Of a DNA stretch of 64,000 nt, positions 42,038 through 49,735 are shown piece by piece. Below the pieces are notes generated by a model that worked only from the letters and a program-made list of their open reading frames with translations, was not told the origin of the DNA and made no database searches. Source of the stretch: CAZYMF01 sp964648215 (GTDB lineage Bacteria; Desulfobacterota; Binatia; HRBIN30; JACQVA1); NCBI GenBank assembly GCA_964648215.1, contig CAZYMF010000002.1, positions 17,700 to 81,699 of the forward strand, in the 5' to 3' direction. Positions within the stretch are counted from its first letter, which is position 1, and each line of letters opens with the position of its first letter. A program made the translations under genes and the position numbers.

Positions 42038-44212
42038 GTGACGGTCTACCGAACGGCACGCGGCGGCACGCGGCATTCCGACCTACGTTGGTTTCTTTGG
42101 ATTGCCCTCGCTGTCGGCCTCGGCTGGCTGGCCGGAGGTGTTCCGCCCGCCGCTGCGGCGGAGCAGGGCGCTCTCGGGGTTCAATGGGTGGTTCGTCGCC
42201 CCACGACCGCCGCCAGCGCCCGGCGCTCGAAGGCGCGCGCGCTCGCCGACGGCGGGGCGGCCGCGACGTTGCCCCCGGCGGCGAAGACGGTGCGCGTGGT
42301 GTTCCGGTCGCAGTCCGGGTTCAGCTGCTGCCTGGCTGTCGACCCGAACCAGGTTCCCGTCGATCCCGCGAGCGGGAGCAGGATTCTCACCCTCGACGGC
42401 CTTCCCGCCGGTCCGGGAACGTTCGTCCTGGATGGCTTCCCGGGGTCGTTCGCTCCCGCCCCCGACGGTTTGGCGACGACGTGCGCCACCTCCCCGGCGG
42501 GTGTCGGGATGGCGTGTAGCTCGATGCTGGAGACGGCTAGCTTCTCGGGCACGCCACAACAGGTGAGCATCACCTCCGGCCAGCGGTTCACCGCCCCGGC
42601 CGGCGAGTTGACCCCCGTTCCCTTCGTCCTCGACGGCACCCTCAGCCCGGGCCCGGCGACCTCCTTGCTCAGCCCGGTTGCGGTTCAATTCACGGTGGCG
42701 GATGCCGACACCGGGATCGACCCACGAAGCGTCGTGGTGCGGCTGTTTCGCGCTGCACCACGGCGCGCCTCGGTGCTCCTGACGCCCTGCGATGACGCGA
42801 CGGCGACCCCGTGCAGCGCCGGAGGAGTCCTGGCCGTGAAGGGGTTCCGCGTCACCCGGGCTCCACAGTCCCTGTCTCGCGGGCCGGCCGAGGTACGCAT
42901 TCGGGCGCGCAACCTGGCGTCGCCAGCCCGCCAGCTCCGGCTCCGCTACCGATTCCAGGTCCTACCGCCACCGCCGACGGCGACGCCCACCAACACCTCG
43001 ACGGCAACCCCGACGCGCACGCCGACAGGCACGGCCACCCCGACGTCGACGGCGACGGCAACGCCGACGAAGACGCCGACGAGGACGCCGACGAGGACGC
43101 CGACGGCGACCCCGACTCGGACACCGACGAAAACGCCGACCGCGACGGCGACGGCGACGCCCACGGCCACAGCCACCGCGACGGCGACGGCGACGCGGAC
43201 CCCGACCAGCACGCCGACGCTGACGGCCACGCCGACGTCGACATCGACAAGGACGCCGACGTTCACGCTCACCCCGTCCGTGACGCCGACCCCCACGGTG
43301 ACGCCGACGCCGACGCCGCGAGTCTACGCCTATGTCGTCAACTTCCTCACCGGCGACGTGTCCGTCGTCGACACGTTCACGCGCAAGGTCGTGACCAACA
43401 TCCTGCTCGGCACCGACAGCCGGCCCGAGGGAGTCGCCTTCAGCCCCGACGCCACACGAGCCTACGCCACGCATTCGTTCCCCGGCAGCGTCTCGGTGAT
43501 CGACACCAACACCAGCCGGGTGACGGGCGGGTTCAGAGTAGGCAGCTTTCCGGAAGGGGTCGCCGTCACACCGGACGGCGCTTCGATCTACGTCACCGAC
43601 GAGTTCTCCAAGACCGTTTCGGTGGTCGACGCGAGCACCAACTCGGTAGTGGCGACCATTCCGAGCTCGGGACGTCCGAAGAACGTGGCGATCGTGCCGA
43701 GCGGTCTTTTTGCCTACGTGACCGTGCAGTCTACCGACGTCGTTGCCGTCATCGACACGAGCTCGCGATCGATCGTCGGCGAGATTCCCGTCGGCTCGTC
43801 GCCGAACGGCGTCGCCGTGTCCCGGGACGGATCTCGAATCTACGTGACCAATCAGAAGTCGGCGTCGGTCTCGGTGATCTCCACCGCGTCGAACGAGGTG
43901 GTGGCGACCATCCCCGTCGGCACAGGGCCGGAGGGGATCGCGGTGAGCCCCGTCGAGGCCATCGCCTACGTCGCCAACAAGGCGGCGAATACGGTGTCGG
44001 TGATCGACCTCGGCGGCAATCAGGTCACCGCCACCGTCACGGCCGGGCCGGCGCCGTCGGCCGTTGCCTTCACGCCGGACGGAGCCTCCGCCTACGTCAC
44101 CAACCGTGGCTCCAACACCGTCTCCGTCGTCGATACGGCCACCAGCAAGGTGACTGCGACCGTCACCGTTGGTGTCTCTCCCGGAGCGGTCGCGATTGCC
44201 GAGATCCGATGA
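42038..44212 (+). CDS. Exported YVTN beta-propeller protein with Thr/Pro linker
   Basis: A protein of about 724 residues from GTG 42038. The signal-like stretch is FLWIALAVGLGWLAGG. Then come a beta-rich domain with two Cys (SGFSCCLAVDPN), a second domain, a low-complexity Thr/Pro linker (42965-43320) and seven YVTN-type propeller blades (YAYVVNFLTGDVSVVDT through IYVTDEFSKTVSVVD to YVTNRGSNTVSVVDT). The start is uncertain because of the gap upstream. It overlaps the TPR gene by ATGA, so it is the first gene of a three-gene operon. The propeller may bind partners at the cell surface. Confidence 0.8.
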   Translation: MTVYRTARGGTRHSDLRWFLWIALAVGLGWLAGGVPPAAAAEQGALGVQWVVRRPTTAASARRSKARALADGGAAATLPPAAKTVRVVFRSQSGFSCCLAVDPNQVPVDPASGSRILTLDGLPAGPGTFVLDGFPGSFAPAPDGLATTCATSPAGVGMACSSMLETASFSGTPQQVSITSGQRFTAPAGELTPVPFVLDGTLSPGPATSLLSPVAVQFTVADADTGIDPRSVVVRLFRAAPRRASVLLTPCDDATATPCSAGGVLAVKGFRVTRAPQSLSRGPAEVRIRARNLASPARQLRLRYRFQVLPPPPTATPTNTSTATPTRTPTGTATPTSTATATPTKTPTRTPTRTPTATPTRTPTKTPTATATATPTATATATATATRTPTSTPTLTATPTSTSTRTPTFTLTPSVTPTPTVTPTPTPRVYAYVVNFLTGDVSVVDTFTRKVVTNILLGTDSRPEGVAFSPDATRAYATHSFPGSVSVIDTNTSRVTGGFRVGSFPEGVAVTPDGASIYVTDEFSKTVSVVDASTNSVVATIPSSGRPKNVAIVPSGLFAYVTVQSTDVVAVIDTSSRSIVGEIPVGSSPNGVAVSRDGSRIYVTNQKSASVSVISTASNEVVATIPVGTGPEGIAVSPVEAIAYVANKAANTVSVIDLGGNQVTATVTAGPAPSAVAFTPDGASAYVTNRGSNTVSVVDTATSKVTATVTVGVSPGAVAIAEIR
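42965..43320 (+). repeat. Thr/Pro low-complexity linker
   Basis: About 118 residues of TATPTNTSTATPTRTPT-type repeats inside the propeller protein, with nucleotide period near nine to twelve (CCGACGGCGAC-like units). Similar linkers occur in 15614-22339 and 40717-41631. Confidence 0.85.
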
Positions 44213-45723
44213 GACGCGTCCTCCCCCTCCTGCTTCTGGCCGCTCTGTTCGTCGCCCGCGGCGCAGCCCGTGCCTCGGAGCAGTCCAAGCGCCTGGCGAC
44301 GCGCGGGCTGGTGGCGTTCCACGCCGGCCAATACCCGAAGGCGCTCGAGGTGTTCGACCAGGCGGTCGCCGCCGACGATCGCGACGCGCGGGCGCACTAC
44401 TATCGCGCCATGACTCGTGAGCGGCTCGACGACATGGCGGGGGCGGCGAGCGACCTGAAGGCGGCGTTGGCGGCCCAACCCGACTTCGACGAGGCCGCGC
44501 TCGAGCTGGGCATCGTCCTGGTGCAGATGGGGCAGTTCAGCGAGGCGCTGGCGCCGTTGCAGCAGGCACGCAACCTCGCACAGCAGGACGCACAGGCCTC
44601 GCTCTTTCTCGGCATCGCCCGGCTGCGCCTGGATCAGGCGGCCGCCGCCTTGAACGATTTCGAGAGAGCGGGCAAGGACCCGCAGTGGGCGCGCGCGGCG
44701 CAGTACTACCAGGGGGTGGCCAGCTACCGACTGGGGGACTGGGACAAGGCCGAGAGTCACTTCCGCTCGGTGACGAGCGAGAGCCCCGGCTCCGACATGG
44801 GGCGGGAAGCCGTGGCGTTCCTGGCGAAGATCCACGCGGGCGAAACCCCGAAATATCACCTCTACGGTGCCGTCGGCTTCCAGTACGACAGCAACGTGGT
44901 GCTGGCGCCCTCGAACGCCGCCATCGTGTCGCAGCTGTCGATCAGTCAGCAGGCGGATGGCCGCGCCACTTTGAACTTCGGCGGCACCTACGTGCCGTGG
45001 CACAACGATTGGGTACAGTTGACGGTCGGGTACGACGCCTACCAGAGCGTCCACCTCAAGCTGAGCGAGTTCAACATCCAGGACCATCGCGGGAGCATCG
45101 AGGCGGCCGCCAACGCCGGTCCATTGCGACTTGGAATCCTGGGCAAGTACGACTACTATCTGTTGCAGACGAAGAGCTTTTTGCAGGAGGCCACCGCCCT
45201 CCCGTGGGTCGTGGTGCCGGAGGGCAAGCTGGGCCGGACCGAGCTTTCGTACCGTATGCGGCGACGCGACTTCAAGAAATCGGACTTCTTCGTGCGTGAT
45301 GCCTTCAACCACGCCGCGGATTTCAAGCAGTATCTCTACCTCGGCTCGCCCGATCGCTACCTCTCCGTCGGCTATCGCTTCGATCGCGAGGATCCCGTCA
45401 TCAACGACCGCCGCCTGGCGCCGGGGCAGATCGATCCCAATAGCTTTGCCTACGACGGCAACGAGGTGAACGCCGGGTTCGGCTGGACCCTGCCCGAGGC
45501 GATCTTTGGCGAGCTCGGCTACCGCTACCGGCACGAGCGCTACGCGGCGCAGAGCAATGGCCGGCGGGACGAGGTGCACGAGGTGGTGGCGGCGCTGACC
45601 AAGAGGCTCGACGCCCACCTCGATCTGACCGCGGCCTACCTCGGTACGATCAACAACTCCAACAACGTGCTCTTCGACTACGAACGCCACATCGGCTCGC
45701 TCGCGCTGGAAGTGAGGTTCTGA
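44209..45723 (+). CDS. TPR plus outer-membrane beta-barrel protein
   Basis: A 504-residue protein. After a signal (PLLLLAALFVARGAARA) come several TPR helices (GLVAFHAGQYPKALEVFDQA through GDWDKAESHFRSV), and from about residue 220 a beta-barrel starting AVGFQYDSNVVLAPSN and ending in Phe (LALEVRF), as in outer-membrane barrels. The TPR-barrel plan is like Slam-type surface-lipoprotein modulators and like OM proteins found in FecR operons. It starts by ATGA overlap with the propeller gene and is followed by FecR. Function is inferred, not shown. Confidence 0.8.
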   Translation: MRRVLPLLLLAALFVARGAARASEQSKRLATRGLVAFHAGQYPKALEVFDQAVAADDRDARAHYYRAMTRERLDDMAGAASDLKAALAAQPDFDEAALELGIVLVQMGQFSEALAPLQQARNLAQQDAQASLFLGIARLRLDQAAAALNDFERAGKDPQWARAAQYYQGVASYRLGDWDKAESHFRSVTSESPGSDMGREAVAFLAKIHAGETPKYHLYGAVGFQYDSNVVLAPSNAAIVSQLSISQQADGRATLNFGGTYVPWHNDWVQLTVGYDAYQSVHLKLSEFNIQDHRGSIEAAANAGPLRLGILGKYDYYLLQTKSFLQEATALPWVVVPEGKLGRTELSYRMRRRDFKKSDFFVRDAFNHAADFKQYLYLGSPDRYLSVGYRFDREDPVINDRRLAPGQIDPNSFAYDGNEVNAGFGWTLPEAIFGELGYRYRHERYAAQSNGRRDEVHEVVAALTKRLDAHLDLTAAYLGTINNSNNVLFDYERHIGSLALEVRF

Positions 45724-45725
45724 TC

Positions 45726-46568
45726 ATGACCCGACTGCGCTACCTCGTTCTGCTCGCCGCCGCGCTTCTCCTCGTCCCGGGACTCGGGCGCGCCCAGGAG
45801 GTGGGTACGGTTGCTGCCGTGGAAGGGCAGGGGGAGATCGGCCACGGTGGCAACTGGAATGCGGCCACCCCGGGCGCCAGCGTGCACGAGGGCGACCAGT
45901 TGCGCACCGGTCGCCCCGGCCGCCTCAAGGTCGTCTTTCGCGACGACAGCGTCGTCACCGTCAGCGACGAATCGGTGGTGACAATCGACAAGCAGGTGTT
46001 CGATCCCGATCGCGGCAGAGTCGAATCCCTCATCGGCTTGCTCCAGGGCAAGCTCAGCACGCTGGTCGGAGAGTACTACAACCGGCCCGGTACGGCGTAC
46101 GAGGTGAAGACGCCGACGGCCGTCGGCGGAGTGCGCGGCACCGAGTTCGCCGTCAGCTTCGATCCGGACACCGAGGTCACGGAGGTCGTCGGGATCAGCG
46201 GCCACGTGGTGGTGCACAGCGTGATCGATCCGACGGGTCCCGGCGTGCTGCTCACGGCGCACGAGGCCTCGACCGTCCTGCCGGGTCAGCTGCCGACGGC
46301 GCCACGCCGGCTGGACGACACCCTCTTCCGCCAGGATCTCGAAGGGATCGACTTCATGGGCATGCGGGGAGTTGGTTCGGTCAATCTCGCGAGCGGCCTG
46401 CAGTCGGGAGCCACGGTGCCGCCGCCCGATCGCGCCGGCATCGGCAGTGGGCCGGCTCCCGTTGGTCATTCGCCGAGCCAGCCCGACGCGCGCGACGCCA
46501 GCGACCTGGTCGGCCAGTCGCCTCCCGTGATCGAGTCGATGAAGGGACAGCTCGGTATCCAGTTCTGA
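45726..46568 (+). CDS. FecR-domain exported protein
   Basis: A 280-residue periplasmic protein. Signal RYLVLLAAALLLVPGLGRA, then the FecR core: GASVHEGDQLRTG, RLKVVFRDDSVVTVSDES, and TPTAVGGVRGTEFAVSF. The C-terminal half is Pro/Gly-rich and probably disordered. FecR domains act in signal transduction or as periplasmic sensors and are found with TPR-barrel proteins. It follows the TPR gene after two bases and is therefore co-transcribed. No anti-sigma membrane segment is seen. Confidence 0.85.
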   Translation: MTRLRYLVLLAAALLLVPGLGRAQEVGTVAAVEGQGEIGHGGNWNAATPGASVHEGDQLRTGRPGRLKVVFRDDSVVTVSDESVVTIDKQVFDPDRGRVESLIGLLQGKLSTLVGEYYNRPGTAYEVKTPTAVGGVRGTEFAVSFDPDTEVTEVVGISGHVVVHSVIDPTGPGVLLTAHEASTVLPGQLPTAPRRLDDTLFRQDLEGIDFMGMRGVGSVNLASGLQSGATVPPPDRAGIGSGPAPVGHSPSQPDARDASDLVGQSPPVIESMKGQLGIQF

Positions 46569-46573
46569 GCCCC

Positions 46574-46590
46574 CCGGCCTTCGGGGCCGG
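46574..46590. terminator. Hairpin between convergent FecR and DinG genes
   Basis: CCGGCC and GGCCGG (46574-46579, 46585-46590) around a TTCGG loop. It lies five bases after the FecR stop and ahead of the DinG stop on the other strand, so it probably serves both. Confidence 0.5.
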
Positions 46591-46600
46591 CACGCCGGGC

Positions 46601-49144
46601 TCAGCGGCCGCCCTGGGCAGCGAAGAACTGGCGTAGCGCCGCATACACGGCCGAACGCGCCGCGATCAGCCGCCGCGCCGGTGGTAGCGAGTCGAGGAAG
46701 AGGCGGCCGTAGCGCTTGTGCACCACCCGACTGTCGAGCAGGACCACCGCGCCACGGTCGGCACGCGAGCGGATCAGCCGACCGAACCCCTGCTTCAGCT
46801 TGATCACCGCCTGCGGCACCGTGTGCTCGTGGAAGGCGTTGCCGCCGCGCTCCTCGATGGCCGCGACGCGCGCCTCCTCGATCGGCTCGGTGGGGACGCG
46901 AAACGGAAGCCGGGTGATGATGACGCAGCGCAGGGCGTCGCCCGGCACGTCGACTCCCTCCCAGAAGCTGTCCGTGGCGAACAGCACCGCGCGCGGATCC
47001 TGCAGGAAGCGGGTCAGGAGCAGGTGACGGTTGGTGGCCCCCTGCTGGAGTACGGTCAGGCCCAGGGCGCCCATTCGTCCTCCGAGAGCGGTGACGGCGC
47101 GACCGAGCGCGCCGTACGCGGTGAACAGCACGAAGGTGCCGCCGCGGCTGGCGGCGACCGTCTCGGCGATCGCTTCGTGCGTGGCCCCCTCGTAGCGGGG
47201 ATCATTCGGCGCGGGCAGGTCGCGGGGCACGGCGAGCAGCGCCTGCTCTTCGAACTCGAAGGGCGAATCGAGCTGCAAGGTGCGGACGCGTTGCCGGTCG
47301 GCGAGTCGATCCAGCCCGAGCTGCGCGTGCAGGTAGTCGAAGCGGCGCTCCACGGCCAGGGTCGCCGAGGTCAGCACCACCGTCGGAAACTGCTCGAACA
47401 GCGCCTTGCGCAGCAGCGGTCCGACCTCGACCGGCGCGGAGTGAAAGGCGATCGACTTGCCCGTACGCGACCGATGGCGCGCCTCGATCCAACGGCAGGT
47501 GTTCTCGTCCTCGCCGACGAAATCCAGCAACCCGGCGGCGAAGGCGGCGATGCGGCCCTGCAGGGCGCGCAGCTCGGTGGCCAGGAACAGCACCTTCTTG
47601 GCCGACTCCTCGGAGAGCTGCTCGATGCGGTCGCTGACGCCGTCGAAGTCCTGGGCGTACTCGCCGAGGGCTGTGGCCAGGCGCGTCAACGCGCCTTCCA
47701 GCTGGCTCCAGTAGGGCAGGGCGCGGAATGACGGCACGATGCGGATCTTCTCCTCGGCGCCGGGCGGAATCTCCCTGCCGAGGGTGTCCTCGAGACCGGT
47801 GAGGAGCTCGAGGAACGTCTGCTCGGCGTCGATCAGCAGACTCGAACGGCCGGGCAGCAGACGGCGGTCGATCCAGCGTACGGCTCCCTCCGCCAGCGGT
47901 TCGTCCTCGGGCACCGCCACCGATTCCAGCGCCAGCATGAGGGTCGGCAGCAGGCCCTTGGTCTCGTGGCGCACGCTGCGCAGCCGGCTGAAGCTGCGCT
48001 CGAGGGCGACGTAGCCGACCCGCGCCCCGAAGTAGCTGGTGGCGACGTCTTCGAGATGGTGCGCCTCGTCGATGATGATGCGGCGGGCCGGCGGCAGCAC
48101 CGCGTTCTGGGTGTAGCTGCTGATTTCCTCGCGCAGCGCCAGATCGGCCATCAGCAGATGGTGGTTGACGACGATGATGTCGGCTCTGGCCGCCGCGCGG
48201 CGGGCGCCGTAGAAGAAGCAGGGGGTGTAGAATGGGCAGCGCGCGCGCAGGCAGTTGTCGTTCTCCGACATGACCTGCTCCCACACCTCGCGGCGCGGGC
48301 GCACCGGCAGGTCGCTCAGGCTGCCGTCGCGGGTGCGCCTCGCCCAGGCGAGGATCTCCTGCAGCTCGCGCTGCTGCTCGTCCTCGACCAGCGACGCCCC
48401 TTGCGCCTCGACCTGCGCCGCCTTGCGCCGGCAGAGGTAGTTGCCGCGTCCTTTGACGAGGACGGCCGTGCATTCGCGGCCGGCCTGAGCCGTCAGGAAG
48501 GGCAGATCCTTCTTGATCAGCTGCTCCTGCAGATTGATGGTGTGCGTCGAGACCACCACCCGCTCGCGATGGCGCAGGCTCCACTCGATCGCCGGCAGCA
48601 GATAGGCCAGGGACTTGCCGGTGCCGGTGCCGGCTTCCACGGTGAGCGTGCTCTGGTCGTTGAAGGCGGCGACGACGGCCTCGAGCATGCGCAGCTGCTG
48701 CGGCCGGTGCTCGTAGCCGGGCAGGCGCGTGGCGATGGGGCCGCCGGGAGAAAGGAGGGACCGTGTCTCCTCCGCCCGCAGCGGCGCCGGGGCCTCGATC
48801 CGGTGCGGCTCGACGACGACGTAGAGATGGTCGACGCGGTTGTCGACGATGTAGGCGCCGACCGCGTTGTTGCCGAGAGCGGAGGCGACGGAGAGATCGG
48901 CGTCCGAAGGGACCAGCGTGCCGCTGGGATGATTGTGGATGACGACCTCGCCCGGCCGGGGTACCTGCAGCAGGGCGGCCACGGCCTGGCGGTTGCCCCG
49001 TGCCAGCACCCGCACCGACGCCACGCGTCCCTCGTCGTCGACCGTGCCGAGCAAAAAGACCTCGTTGCCGCCGGCGTCGGCGATGGCCGCCCGCAGCGCC
49101 GCCGCGGCCGCTCCGGTAAATCGATCCTCGACGGAGATGGGCAC
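46601..49144 (-). CDS. JAMM-domain fused DinG/XPD-type helicase
   Basis: An 847-residue fusion. Residues 1 to about 115 are a JAMM/RadC-type metalloprotease-like domain with complete motif Glu28, His70, His72, Ser80 and Asp83 (HNHPSGTLVPSDAD). The rest is a DinG-type superfamily 2 helicase: Walker A EAGTGTGKS at 170-178, DEAH box IIIDEAHHLEDVA, and FWEGVDVPGD near the end. Four cysteines (YLC, DNC, ARC, TPC) form the probable Fe-S cluster. Role: DNA repair or R-loop resolution. The gene is convergent with FecR. Fusion of an isopeptidase-like fold to a helicase is notable. Confidence 0.92.
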   Translation of the reverse strand: MPISVEDRFTGAAAAALRAAIADAGGNEVFLLGTVDDEGRVASVRVLARGNRQAVAALLQVPRPGEVVIHNHPSGTLVPSDADLSVASALGNNAVGAYIVDNRVDHLYVVVEPHRIEAPAPLRAEETRSLLSPGGPIATRLPGYEHRPQQLRMLEAVVAAFNDQSTLTVEAGTGTGKSLAYLLPAIEWSLRHRERVVVSTHTINLQEQLIKKDLPFLTAQAGRECTAVLVKGRGNYLCRRKAAQVEAQGASLVEDEQQRELQEILAWARRTRDGSLSDLPVRPRREVWEQVMSENDNCLRARCPFYTPCFFYGARRAAARADIIVVNHHLLMADLALREEISSYTQNAVLPPARRIIIDEAHHLEDVATSYFGARVGYVALERSFSRLRSVRHETKGLLPTLMLALESVAVPEDEPLAEGAVRWIDRRLLPGRSSLLIDAEQTFLELLTGLEDTLGREIPPGAEEKIRIVPSFRALPYWSQLEGALTRLATALGEYAQDFDGVSDRIEQLSEESAKKVLFLATELRALQGRIAAFAAGLLDFVGEDENTCRWIEARHRSRTGKSIAFHSAPVEVGPLLRKALFEQFPTVVLTSATLAVERRFDYLHAQLGLDRLADRQRVRTLQLDSPFEFEEQALLAVPRDLPAPNDPRYEGATHEAIAETVAASRGGTFVLFTAYGALGRAVTALGGRMGALGLTVLQQGATNRHLLLTRFLQDPRAVLFATDSFWEGVDVPGDALRCVIITRLPFRVPTEPIEEARVAAIEERGGNAFHEHTVPQAVIKLKQGFGRLIRSRADRGAVVLLDSRVVHKRYGRLFLDSLPPARRLIAARSAVYAALRQFFAAQGGR

Positions 49145-49242
49145 GGCCCGAGGCTACCAAGGGCGTCGGCTCCTGTCAGCCGCGGCGGTGGATGGCCCGC
49201 CGCCGTTTGTGTTCGACCCCGAACCGGCTACAGTGACGGCCG

Positions 49243-49695
49243 ATGAAGCTCTCAGGGACGGTAAGCTGGTTGGCGATGGTTGCGATCAGCGCGACGTGCG
49301 CCTTGCCGGCCTGCGGAGGAACGATGCCGAGCTCGCATCCCACACTGGCGGCGATCGCCAAGAAGCGAACGTTGGAGCTGACGACGATCGGTCGCAAGAC
49401 CGGCAAGCGCCGCACGGCAGAGATCTGGTTCGTGGTCGAAGGAGATCATCTGTTCGTCCAGGCCGGCGAGAAGGCGCGCAAAGGCTGGCTGGTGAATCTG
49501 CGCAGCGATCCGGAGGTCGATCTCGACATCGCCGGCACCAAGCTCCACGGCCGCGCCACCATCATTGCCGACGCGGCGGAGGCGAAACGGGTGCTGGCCC
49601 TGTTCCGCCAGAAGTATTGGCTGGCACGCGTGGCGGGCTGGGTCGGTGCCGGCATCGGCGCCGGCGTGCCCGTGCGGATCGACGGGGATTGGTGA
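49243..49695 (+). CDS. DUF385/Ddn-like nitroreductase-family protein
   Basis: A 150-residue protein of the deazaflavin (F420)-dependent nitroreductase family, seen as LELTTIGRKTGKRRTAEIWFVV and LFVQAGEKARKGWLVNLRSDPEVDL. The first 28 residues form a hydrophobic segment ending ALPACGG, which could be a lipoprotein signal, unusual for this family; alternatively the start is internal. Whether this organism makes F420 is not visible here. ATG 49243; stands alone between minus-strand genes. Confidence 0.78.
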   Translation: MKLSGTVSWLAMVAISATCALPACGGTMPSSHPTLAAIAKKRTLELTTIGRKTGKRRTAEIWFVVEGDHLFVQAGEKARKGWLVNLRSDPEVDLDIAGTKLHGRATIIADAAEAKRVLALFRQKYWLARVAGWVGAGIGAGVPVRIDGDW

Positions 49696-49735
49696 GGTCG
49701 CGGCGCGGGAGTCGTGCCCGGTGGGAAGAGGTCGA

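Noticed and set aside
42965..43320. Regular short repeats that might look like a CRISPR array or a microsatellite
   Set aside because: They lie within an open frame and encode Thr/Pro linker residues; there are no spacers.
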